Positions 1-5,455 of a stretch of DNA of 5,455 bases are shown in pieces. The stretch lies in assembly GCA_009774655.1 (NCBI GenBank), contig VSOD01000298.1, forward strand, positions 1 to 5,455. The letters run 5' to 3'. Position 1 is the first letter of the stretch; every line of letters begins with the position of its first letter. Source of the DNA: Lachnospiraceae bacterium (GTDB taxonomy: Bacteria > Bacillota_A > Clostridia > Lachnospirales > Lachnospiraceae). A program made the translations under genes and the position numbers. Below the pieces are notes generated by a model. The model made no database searches and was not told the origin of the DNA. It worked only from the letters and a program-made list of their open reading frames with translations.

Positions 1-1045
1 CAATTCCGTCATTTCCGAACAGAAGTTCCGCCATCCGCCTGCTTCCCTCCTTAAGCGGCGGCAGAAAAGAAAACTGGTCCGGATAAAGCTCCCTGAACCC
101 AAACATAAGCTCCAGCCCTGTCCTGCACGACTCGTATGCACGAAAATCCGTCACATGGATATGAATGCCCTCACAGGCCTCGCCTGCATATACGGACGCG
201 GAAGGCGTAAAGTAGACAGGCGAAAACAATACGCCCGGAAGCCTTCTCTCATTCATATACTTTGCGAACCGGTACGCCTCCACATAAGGCGCCCCGATTA
301 TTTCAAAGGGCGCCGACGTCCCCCGCCCCTCCGAGAGATTGGTGCCCTCAAACAGGCAGGTTCCCGGATACAGCAGAGCCGTTTCAAATCTGGGCAGCCC
401 CATACTTGGCATGACCCATACATTTCCGGTCTCCGGAAAGAGCATACTTCTGTTCCATCCTGCAACGGGTACAACCGTAAGAGGAAAAGAATACCTCTGC
501 TCCCCGCAGATCATGCCCGCCAGTTCTCCCACGGTAAGACCATACCGCATGCACAGCGGATATGCTCCGACAAAACTCTCATAGCCTTTCTGCAGAATAT
601 TTCCTTCCACCAGACCTCCCAGCGGATTTATTCTGTCCAGAATAATCAACTCCATCTGCCTTCGTTCGCATTCCTGACAGGCATAATACATCGTGGAGAT
701 AAACGTATAGTACCGCGTGCCCACATCCTGAATATCATAGACCAGGGCATCGATTCCTTCCAGCATCTCCTCCGTAAAACGTTTGGAATCCTTCCGGTAA
801 AGGCTGTACACCATAATACCGGTATAAGGATCCTCACAGGTATCTACCACACCGCCCGCCGCCACATTTCCTCTCACTCCGTGCTCCGGAGAATAGAGTG
901 CTGACAATGTATATTTATCTGACAGCAAGTCGATCGTGGAACGCATTTTCTGGTCAACCCCCGATATAGAAGTGATCAGCCCCAGGCGTTTTCCCCGAAA
1001 AACTCTGTCATACTGCGCAATTCTGTCGATTCCATTACAAACCAT
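1..1045 (-). CDS. namZ: DUF1343 / NamZ-type exo-beta-N-acetylmuramidase, cytoplasmic form (3' end cut by window edge)
   Basis: Translating the minus strand from the ATG at 1045 gives 348 residues with no stop before the window edge. Family-typical motifs appear in order: LGLITSISGVD (21-31), YSPEHGVRG (51-59), LVYDIQDVGTRYYTFISTM (101-119), LDRINPLGG (136-144), RYGLTVGELA (167-176), LLYPGTCLFEGTNLSEGRGT (224-243) and PFEIIGAPYVEAY (246-258). This pattern is diagnostic of DUF1343, whose Bacillus subtilis member NamZ (YbbC) releases MurNAc from the non-reducing end of peptidoglycan fragments. Judged by family length, only a few tens of C-terminal residues are missing. The start is set by GGAGGGGG 7-8 nt upstream, and the first conserved strand begins about 20 residues in. 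There is no hydrophobic signal peptide, so the enzyme should act in the cytoplasm on imported fragments, unlike secreted NamZ proteins. It lies 40 nt after the deacetylase gene and is the last gene seen in the operon. Family assignment is very secure; the exact substrate is inferred. Confidence 0.93.
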   Translation of the reverse strand, partial: MVCNGIDRIAQYDRVFRGKRLGLITSISGVDQKMRSTIDLLSDKYTLSALYSPEHGVRGNVAAGGVVDTCEDPYTGIMVYSLYRKDSKRFTEEMLEGIDALVYDIQDVGTRYYTFISTMYYACQECERRQMELIILDRINPLGGLVEGNILQKGYESFVGAYPLCMRYGLTVGELAGMICGEQRYSFPLTVVPVAGWNRSMLFPETGNVWVMPSMGLPRFETALLYPGTCLFEGTNLSEGRGTSAPFEIIGAPYVEAYRFAKYMNERRLPGVLFSPVYFTPSASVYAGEACEGIHIHVTDFRAYESCRTGLELMFGFRELYPDQFSFLPPLKEGSRRMAELLFGNDGI

Positions 1046-1050
1046 ATCCG

Positions 1051-1058
1051 CCCCCTCC
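1051..1058 (-). promoter_or_regulatory. Ribosome binding site of the namZ-like gene
   Basis: On the minus strand the sequence reads GGAGGGGG, with GGAGG ending 8 nt before the ATG at 1045. It is the only good Shine-Dalgarno site near the conserved N-terminus. It therefore fixes the start and supports a protein without an N-terminal secretion signal. Confidence 0.75.
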
Positions 1059-1085
1059 AAAACAACAACTCACGGCAGCTTCCAT

Positions 1086-1790
1086 CTAGAATTCCTTCCG
1101 GATCAGCTTCCTGGCTTCCTCGTCCAATGCAAAAGCTTCCGCGTAAGTGGTTCTTGCCAGGCACCCATTGCATCTCATCAGATGACTGTAATATTCCATA
1201 TAAGCAAAACCGGGAGAATTTACCGCAAACCAATGTTCCCTGATCGCCCTCTGCCACAGATCAAATCCTTCCTCCGACACTTCAATGTAAACATACGGCC
1301 GGAATCCTTCGGCGTCTTCCCAGTTCTGCGCATAATAAGGTCCTCTGGCAAAATGCGCCGCATCCGCCCTTGCAAGCCCCGGCAGTCCCGCGTAGAAATG
1401 GGCGTCCTTCACGATCCGATGCGTCAGCTCATGATCCTTATGCATGCTGTGTCTCCAGTGGGTCATAAGCACTTCCGGTTTCCCGCTCCGGATCAGATCG
1501 CACAGCTGCATCCTCACATCTTCCGTATCCGGCAGTTCTCCGTCCGTGTAGGGAAATACGATGGCCTCCCCTCCCAGCATCTCTGCAAATCTCTGCGCTT
1601 CCTCTTCTTTCTGCTTCCGATATTCCGGCACCGTCATATGGGCCGGATTCCCCCGCTCACCGCCCGTAAGCGCCACCGTTACAATCCGGTAACCCCTGAG
1701 GGCATATGTCGCCATAACTCCGCCGCAGGTTAATTCCGCATCTCCCACATGGCCCCCTACGGCCATGATCGTTTTTCTCTCCTCACTCAT
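1086..1790 (-). CDS. PIG-L/LmbE-family zinc deacetylase with altered HPDD motif
   Basis: This 234-residue protein has the PIG-L fold signature. An N-terminal strand leads into GGHVGDAELTCGG (12-24), followed by ALTGGERGN (40-48), the second metal motif HKDHELTH (117-124), and the C-terminal block YYAQNWEDAEGF (152-163) then YVYIEVSEE (166-174). PIG-L enzymes (MshB, BshB, diacetylchitobiose deacetylases) use zinc to remove the N-acetyl group from a GlcNAc moiety. H14, D17 and H120 match the three zinc ligands. The position of the usual catalytic Asp in the HPDD motif is G16, which is unusual, so activity may use another residue or be changed. There is no signal peptide, so it should be cytoplasmic. 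GGAGG lies 5 nt before the ATG. The gene sits 35 nt after the tandem GNAT gene and 40 nt before the NamZ gene, which suggests it deacetylates GlcNAc, MurNAc or a related disaccharide. Family is certain; substrate is unknown. Confidence 0.9.
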   Translation of the reverse strand: MSEERKTIMAVGGHVGDAELTCGGVMATYALRGYRIVTVALTGGERGNPAHMTVPEYRKQKEEEAQRFAEMLGGEAIVFPYTDGELPDTEDVRMQLCDLIRSGKPEVLMTHWRHSMHKDHELTHRIVKDAHFYAGLPGLARADAAHFARGPYYAQNWEDAEGFRPYVYIEVSEEGFDLWQRAIREHWFAVNSPGFAYMEYYSHLMRCNGCLARTTYAEAFALDEEARKLIRKEF

Positions 1791-1825
1791 CTTTTCCTCC
1801 GTCCCAGGGCTTCTGCCGATCCCGT

Positions 1826-2803
1826 TTACGTTGTCCTGCGCATATCCGACCAGGACCGGACGATCCGGAATCCCGCCTCTTCATAAATATTTCTGGCCGG
1901 GTTGTTCTCCCCTGTAAAAAGCGTCATATATGCCGCGCCTTTCTCCCGCAGTCCTTTGCAGAGTTCATAAAACAGAATCTTTCCGAGTCCCTTCCCGCGT
2001 ACATCCTCCGCAACGGCTATTCCTGCAAAATATCCCCGGCCGCTTTTCTCGATCCGGAGAGGCCCCGTAAACCCCAATACCCGTCCGTCCCGCACGGGGA
2101 CAAGGACAGGACCGCCGCCTTCTTCTACACCCGGCTCTTCCAGAATCTCTTTCTCCCACAGGGGATTGCCGGATTCCTGCAGCAGCTTCTCCATCCCCCG
2201 GTGAATCCTGCGGTCATAGACCTGAAAGGTGATGCCCTCTTCCTCCAGTCTCTTCTGTTTCTTCCGAAAAACATCCGGATATACAAAACTGCCAAGATCC
2301 AGATAATAACTGTTCTGCAGGGCAAATTCCCGGTAACCGCAGTTCTTAAAGAATAAATACGCCCCGCTGCCCACATCCACGCCCGGCGCATTGGGATGCG
2401 TAACCTTCTTCTTCCCCGGCAGTTCCCAGATCAGTGCGACCGGATTGAAAAAGGAAAGTTCAAAGACCGTTTTTTCTTCTCCGTGCGCGCCTTCCGCCTC
2501 CAGTATATGTTCCAGCGCCGACAGTATCTCCCTGCCCCGCCCCTGCCTGCGCATCCGCTTCTGTACGATCACCATGGTCACGAACCGTTTGCCGGACTTT
2601 TTCTCCAGACATCCCGAGGCAAAAGCCGTTCCTTCCCGATCCAGCAGACTGACCGTAAAAATATCGTCCCCGCTGCCGGACAGCCTGTTTCTGAATGTCT
2701 CCGGCGTCATGGCGGCATAGAGCATTTCATCCGCCGCCTCTGTATACAGCTCCCAGGCCCTATGCCATTTTGGAGCAGTTTCCTCTAACCGCACGATCTC
2801 CAT
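1826..2803 (-). CDS. Tandem GNAT-domain N-acetyltransferase
   Basis: This 325-residue protein contains two GNAT (Gcn5-related) acetyltransferase domains. The N-terminal domain carries the acetyl-CoA pyrophosphate loop RRQGRG (85-90) after the strand FVTMVIV (74-80). The C-terminal domain has FAGIAVAEDVRGKGLGKIL (259-277), with loop RGKGLG (269-274), then motif B NNPARNIYEEAGF (300-312), where Y307 is the usual general-acid position. Between them lie conserved-looking HPNAPG (136-141) and YLFFKNCGY (149-157), which finish the first domain. GNAT enzymes move acetyl from acetyl-CoA to an amine, and the acceptor cannot be read from the sequence. AGAGGAGG lies 6 nt before the ATG, and the gene starts 15 nt after the GH4 stop, so the two are co-transcribed. 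With the adjacent deacetylase it forms an acetylation/deacetylation pair, which suggests an amino-sugar or amino-sugar-conjugate substrate. Ordinary GNAT roles such as ribosomal protein, antibiotic or polyamine acetylation are not excluded. Confidence 0.87.
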   Translation of the reverse strand: MEIVRLEETAPKWHRAWELYTEAADEMLYAAMTPETFRNRLSGSGDDIFTVSLLDREGTAFASGCLEKKSGKRFVTMVIVQKRMRRQGRGREILSALEHILEAEGAHGEEKTVFELSFFNPVALIWELPGKKKVTHPNAPGVDVGSGAYLFFKNCGYREFALQNSYYLDLGSFVYPDVFRKKQKRLEEEGITFQVYDRRIHRGMEKLLQESGNPLWEKEILEEPGVEEGGGPVLVPVRDGRVLGFTGPLRIEKSGRGYFAGIAVAEDVRGKGLGKILFYELCKGLREKGAAYMTLFTGENNPARNIYEEAGFRIVRSWSDMRRTT

Positions 2804-2818
2804 AACAAACCTCCTCTG

Positions 2819-4126
2819 CTATTCTTGATAAAACTGCGGAAGATACTCTTTATGCGCTTCCAAAAGCTCTTCCAGAACCGTTTCCGCCGTCTTCTGCGAC
2901 ATAACAAGCGGATTGATCATCAACGCAAGAAGCGCTTTCCTCCTGTCCCCCGTCACTGCCGCTTCGCTGCCTGCCACCTCAAAAGACTTAATCTGCTGCA
3001 CCAGTCCGTTTACAGCCTTAGGCAGGCTCCCAACCCTGACAGGCTTTGGCCCGGCGGCCGTGATGGAACAGCTCACCTCCACGATCTCTTCCGCCTCGAA
3101 ATTATCGATTGCACCGTTATTTACCGTATTTACTGTCTGTATGTCTCCCAGATCATTGTAAAGCGAATTGATCAGGCTGCACGCGGCGTCGCTGTAGTAG
3201 GCGCCGCCACGTTTTTCCAGCAGCGCGGGTTTCTCACACAGGTCGCTGTCCCGGTAAAGCCGGAATAATTCGTCCTCCACCCCCTTCACCAGTTCCGCAC
3301 GCAGTTCGTGCTTCCCGTACTGCTCTAATTCCTCCGCCAGATATTCCTTCGTCATATAATAATATCTGTGGTAAGAGCATGGAAGAATCCCCAATTCCTT
3401 TACAAATTCGGGATTCCATGCGATTCCCGTAATATTCATCACACTCTGGCTGCCCCAGTTCTCCAGAATCCTGGCCGTTACGTCTTCCCCGTCCACCAGG
3501 ACTTTCGTGGCAAACACCATATGATTCAGTCCGCCAAAAGTAACCTGCACTTCCTCCATCGGCCTTTCCAGCTTATCCGCAATCGCCTTATGCATACCGA
3601 TCGGCACATTGCACAGACCGATTATTTTTCTGAAATTCGTATATCTGTGTACGGCCTCCGTTACCATCCCCACCGGATTGGTAAAATTGATCAGCCAGGC
3701 ATCCGGACACAATTCTTCCATATCCCTGCAGATATCCATAATGACCGGTATGGTACGAAGCCCTTTGAACAGGCCTCCGGCTCCGTTTGTTTCCTGTCCC
3801 AGAATACCGTATTTCAGAGGAATCCTTTCGTCCTTGATCCGCGCGGCAAGCTGCCCTACCCGAAGCTGTGTAGTGACAAAATCCGCTCCTGCCAGCGCTT
3901 CACGCCGGTCCAGTGTAGTACGGATCTCCATCGGTACCCCCGCCCGCTCCGCCATTCTGCGGGCCAATGCTGCCACGATGTTCATTTTCCCTTCCCCTTC
4001 CGGGACATCCACCAGCCATAATTCCCCTACGGGAAGCGTCTGATATCGTTTCAGGAAACCCTCTACCAGTTCCGGCGTATAACTGGACCCGCCTCCGATC
4101 GTCACAATTTTAATTTTCTTCATCAT
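2819..4126 (-). CDS. GH4 family 6-phospho-beta-glucosidase (NAD+ and divalent-metal dependent)
   Basis: This 435-residue protein is the usual size for glycoside hydrolase family 4. It begins with the Rossmann NAD motif KIVTIGGGSSYTPEL (6-20) with D40 after the second strand. It continues through RIPLKYGILGQETNGAGG (101-118), the sugar/metal site INFTNPVGMVTEA (146-158), LCNVPIG (171-177) with C172, and GLNHM (199-203) with H202. The CNVP and LNH motifs are those of the 6-phospho-beta-glucosidase branch (CelF, LicH, BglT) rather than the alpha-glucosidase branch; HRYYY (253-257) lies where the catalytic Tyr is expected. GH4 enzymes oxidise C3 of a 6-phosphorylated glycone with NAD+, eliminate the aglycone and reduce again, in the cytoplasm. 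The start is ATG-ATG; the second (4123) is better spaced from the G tract and would give 434 residues. It follows the ROK kinase by 49 nt, which may supply its phosphorylated substrate since no PTS gene is visible. The natural disaccharide is not known. Confidence 0.93.
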   Translation of the reverse strand: MMKKIKIVTIGGGSSYTPELVEGFLKRYQTLPVGELWLVDVPEGEGKMNIVAALARRMAERAGVPMEIRTTLDRREALAGADFVTTQLRVGQLAARIKDERIPLKYGILGQETNGAGGLFKGLRTIPVIMDICRDMEELCPDAWLINFTNPVGMVTEAVHRYTNFRKIIGLCNVPIGMHKAIADKLERPMEEVQVTFGGLNHMVFATKVLVDGEDVTARILENWGSQSVMNITGIAWNPEFVKELGILPCSYHRYYYMTKEYLAEELEQYGKHELRAELVKGVEDELFRLYRDSDLCEKPALLEKRGGAYYSDAACSLINSLYNDLGDIQTVNTVNNGAIDNFEAEEIVEVSCSITAAGPKPVRVGSLPKAVNGLVQQIKSFEVAGSEAAVTGDRRKALLALMINPLVMSQKTAETVLEELLEAHKEYLPQFYQE

Positions 4127-4129
4127 TAA

Positions 4130-4134
4130 CCCCC
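4130..4134 (-). promoter_or_regulatory. Weak ribosome binding site before the GH4 gene
   Basis: The minus strand reads GGGGG, 3 nt before the first ATG (4126) and 6 nt before the second (4123). A cleaner GGAGG at 4154-4150 is about 23 nt away, too far to serve either. The spacing favours initiation at the second ATG. Confidence 0.4.
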
Positions 4135-4175
4135 GTTCTTATCAATCAGCCTCCATACCTTCACATTCCGAAGGC

Positions 4176-5069
4176 TTAAATCTGTGCCAAAAGAAGTTTA
4201 AGTACTCCGATCCGTCCCGCCAGATTGCCTGTCCTGCATGCCTCTATACGCGTATATTGCCCAAGATGAGGAAACAGGGTATAGACCCGCTGCCTGAGAT
4301 CGTTGATAAACCGCGCCTGTCTGCAAATACCGCCTCCGATCAGAACTGCCTCCGGATCAAACATCACTGCCAGATTTCCCGTCGTCAATGCCAGAGGCTC
4401 CAGCCATTTCCTGTAGGCCGCCTCGATATCCGGTTCCTCAAGATGCCCGAACACGTACGGTCCGTCTATCTGCCTGCCGACAACAGCGGACACACTGCGC
4501 ACCAGAGCGGAAGTTGCCTCCGCGCTCACATAGCCGGTTCCCCCGGCCTCCTTCCCGAGCAGGGCCAGTCCGGCCTCCCCCGCTTTAAAATGGCTGCCTC
4601 TTATCAGTCTGCCGTCCAGCACAAGAGCGCCTCCTACTCCTGTTCCGATCGTAAGAAGCGCCAGATTTGAAAGTCCCCGTCCCGCGCCTGCCGCAAGCTC
4701 TCCCAGCGCGGCGCAGTTGCTGTCATTCTCCAGAACCACCGGAAGTCCCATCCGCCCAGACAGCTCTTCCTTCAGATTCCATGCCCGGAAGTTCTCCCCC
4801 ACACTGAAATCCTGATTTTCTCCCGTGACAGGATCGATAAATCCTGCCATGCAGATACCGATGCCCGCAATACGTCCCCTGTAGCGCTCTGCTACGGCGA
4901 CAATCTGTTCCAGGAAACGCTTTGGTTCTTTCTCGGTCGCTTCCTCTCCATGTTCCAATTCCTCAAAGGATACGTGGAAAAGACTGTATTTCACCACGGT
5001 TCCGCCGATATCAACCGCCAGATACTGATCCTGCTTCAATTTCTTTTCCTCCTTCTTTGCCCGATCCAT
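4176..5069 (-). CDS. ROK-family sugar kinase lacking the zinc-binding motif
   Basis: From the ATG at 5069 the protein has 297 residues, near the ROK norm of about 300. Visible motifs are the ATP phosphate loop YLAVDIGGTVVKYSLF (16-31), GIGICMAGFID (69-79), ENDSNCAALGE (114-124) with the predicted catalytic base D116, the second phosphate motif LLTIGTGVGGALV (138-150), the sugar-binding GEAG (164-167) with E165, and FDPEAVLIGGGI (237-248). ROK enzymes phosphorylate hexoses, N-acetylhexosamines or beta-glucosides with ATP. The family's zinc site, normally GExGH followed by CxCGxxGC, is absent: L168 replaces the His and no Cys cluster follows. This also occurs in beta-glucoside kinases (BglK type), and the next gene is a 6-phospho-beta-glucosidase, so a disaccharide kinase is plausible. 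The gene overlaps the upstream kinase gene in another frame. A TTG at 5039 is a strong alternative start giving 287 residues. ROK membership is certain; substrate is inferred. Confidence 0.9.
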   Translation of the reverse strand: MDRAKKEEKKLKQDQYLAVDIGGTVVKYSLFHVSFEELEHGEEATEKEPKRFLEQIVAVAERYRGRIAGIGICMAGFIDPVTGENQDFSVGENFRAWNLKEELSGRMGLPVVLENDSNCAALGELAAGAGRGLSNLALLTIGTGVGGALVLDGRLIRGSHFKAGEAGLALLGKEAGGTGYVSAEATSALVRSVSAVVGRQIDGPYVFGHLEEPDIEAAYRKWLEPLALTTGNLAVMFDPEAVLIGGGICRQARFINDLRQRVYTLFPHLGQYTRIEACRTGNLAGRIGVLKLLLAQI

Positions 5070-5455
5070 GCCCGCTTCCTCTCTCCTCCTGCCAAAGCCG
5101 CAGCGCCCCTGCCGAGGCATCCTGCACGGTGCCCACAATACGGATCTGTCCGTCCGCCTCCTGCAGTTTCCGGCACAGCCGGTTCCGGATACGTTCGTTT
5201 TTCAAAAGAACGCTGCCGCCAAGCGCCAGCATTTTTTCACTGCCCGTACATCCCACCGCCGTCAGAACAAGTTCTGCAAGACTCTCCACACAGGCAGCTT
5301 CAATGGCCTGCGCGGCCCTGTCTCCCTCTTCCGCCGCCGGCTCCAGCAGCACTGCCAGCGCCGCCGTATCTTTCTTGCTTCTGTCCGGATGATAAAGATA
5401 CCCGATCATCTCTTTCACCGGTCTCTGATGCCCGTGTGACGGTGCCGGCGCGTCG
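5011..5455 (-). CDS. BadF/BadG/BcrA/BcrD-type N-acetylhexosamine kinase, C-terminal part (5' end outside window)
   Basis: The open frame enters from the window edge and ends at TGA (5013-5011), giving the last 147 residues. It has the C-terminal half of the BadF/BcrG ATPase fold used by N-acetylglucosamine and MurNAc kinases (NagK, Clostridium MurK). There is a helical stretch with LEPAAEEGDRAAQAIEAA (about 40-57), as in the family's A-x-x-GD helix. The nucleotide-binding segment LALGGSVLLKN (77-87) corresponds to the GSVL-x-x-N motif of these kinases, and DASAGALRLW (112-121) closes the fold. A GTG at 5418 begins the longest start-to-stop frame inside the window, but homology continues upstream of it, so it is not the true start. 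After W121 there is a 26-residue Gly/Ser/Glu-rich tail that runs into the overlapping ROK gene. The expected role is ATP-dependent 6-phosphorylation of GlcNAc or MurNAc in the cytoplasm, which fits the NamZ gene of this operon. The N-terminal ATP and sugar motifs cannot be checked here. Confidence 0.82.
   Translation of the reverse strand, partial: DAPAPSHGHQRPVKEMIGYLYHPDRSKKDTAALAVLLEPAAEEGDRAAQAIEAACVESLAELVLTAVGCTGSEKMLALGGSVLLKNERIRNRLCRKLQEADGQIRIVGTVQDASAGALRLWQEERGSGHGSGKEGGKEIEAGSVSGG
5048..5054 (-). promoter_or_regulatory. Strong Shine-Dalgarno site serving an alternative TTG start of the ROK kinase
   Basis: The minus strand reads AAGGAGG exactly 8 nt before a TTG codon at 5039-5037, in frame with the ROK kinase. 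That start would give a protein beginning MKQDQYLAVDIGGT, the short N-terminus typical of ROK proteins. With the ATG start this site lies inside the gene and encodes a Lys/Glu-rich leader. Confidence 0.5.
5077..5090 (-). promoter_or_regulatory. Purine-rich ribosome binding region before the ATG start of the ROK kinase
   Basis: The minus strand reads AGGAGGAGAGAGGA. AGAGGA ends 7 nt before the ATG at 5069, while the better AGGAGG match lies 15 nt away, longer than optimal. It lies inside the 3' end of the upstream kinase gene, so translation of the two genes is probably coupled. Confidence 0.5.

Noticed and set aside
155..904. Long plus-strand open frame of 249 codons
   Set aside because: It lies antisense to the strongly motif-supported NamZ gene and its translation shows no recognisable domain; a codon-bias shadow explains it.
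1035..1085. Sixteen-codon minus-strand frame starting right after the PIG-L stop (TAGATG) and ending inside the NamZ start, as a possible leader peptide
   Set aside because: It has no suitable ribosome binding site, its Gly-rich end is just the namZ Shine-Dalgarno region read in another frame, and no attenuator hairpin is visible.
936..1733. Long plus-strand open frame of 265 codons
   Set aside because: It is antisense across the PIG-L gene and the start of the NamZ gene, is rich in Arg, His and Pro like other shadows, and has no recognisable domain.
3368..4021. Plus-strand open frame of 217 codons
   Set aside because: It is antisense to the GH4 gene, whose catalytic and NAD motifs are all present; no domain is visible in the antisense product.
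4158..4174. Inverted repeat CCTTC/GAAGG with a 7-nt loop between the ROK and GH4 genes, possible terminator
   Set aside because: The stem is only 5 bp plus one possible G-U pair and no U-tract follows on the minus-strand transcript, so it is neither a good terminator nor clearly more than chance.
5070..5138. Extension of the ROK gene to an upstream ATG at 5138
   Set aside because: It would add 23 residues unlike any ROK N-terminus and deepen the overlap with the upstream kinase gene; the ATG at 5069 and TTG at 5039 fit better.
1..5455. CRISPR arrays, insertion sequences, tRNA genes, phage or defence genes
   Set aside because: No direct repeats, terminal inverted repeats, transposase or tRNA-like folds were seen; coding sequence fills nearly the whole window with metabolic genes.

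Overview
The window holds six genes, all read from the minus strand, so transcription runs from the high to the low coordinates. Gaps between genes are 49, 15, 35 and 40 nt, and the first two genes overlap. No convincing terminator or internal promoter separates them, so they look like one operon cut at both ends. Codon use, the purine-rich Shine-Dalgarno sites and the gene families suggest an anaerobic Bacillota, most like a Lachnospiraceae-type gut Clostridia with moderate GC. That placement is inference; there is no rRNA or other marker gene here.

In order of transcription: (1) 5455-5011, the C-terminal part of a BadF/BcrG-type N-acetylhexosamine kinase (NagK/MurK-like), cut by the window edge; (2) 5069-4176, a ROK-family sugar kinase without the usual ROK zinc motif, overlapping the previous gene in another frame and with two possible starts; (3) 4126-2819, a GH4 NAD- and metal-dependent 6-phospho-beta-glucosidase; (4) 2803-1826, a protein with two GNAT acetyltransferase domains; (5) 1790-1086, a PIG-L/LmbE-type zinc deacetylase with a changed active-site motif; (6) 1045-1, a DUF1343/NamZ-type exo-beta-N-acetylmuramidase without a signal peptide, missing only its last residues at the window edge.

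Together the genes look like a cytoplasmic route for salvaging amino sugars, probably peptidoglycan fragments. NamZ would remove MurNAc from imported fragments. The two kinases would put phosphate on free sugars or disaccharides, GH4 would cut a 6-phospho-beta-glycoside, and the deacetylase and acetyltransferase would adjust N- or O-acetylation of an intermediate. Transporter, regulator and etherase (MurQ) genes, expected in such a locus, are not in the window. The exact substrates are inferred. The most notable points are the pairing of a PIG-L deacetylase with a tandem GNAT protein inside a sugar operon, the missing active-site Asp in the PIG-L protein, the zinc-less ROK kinase, and the apparently intracellular NamZ.
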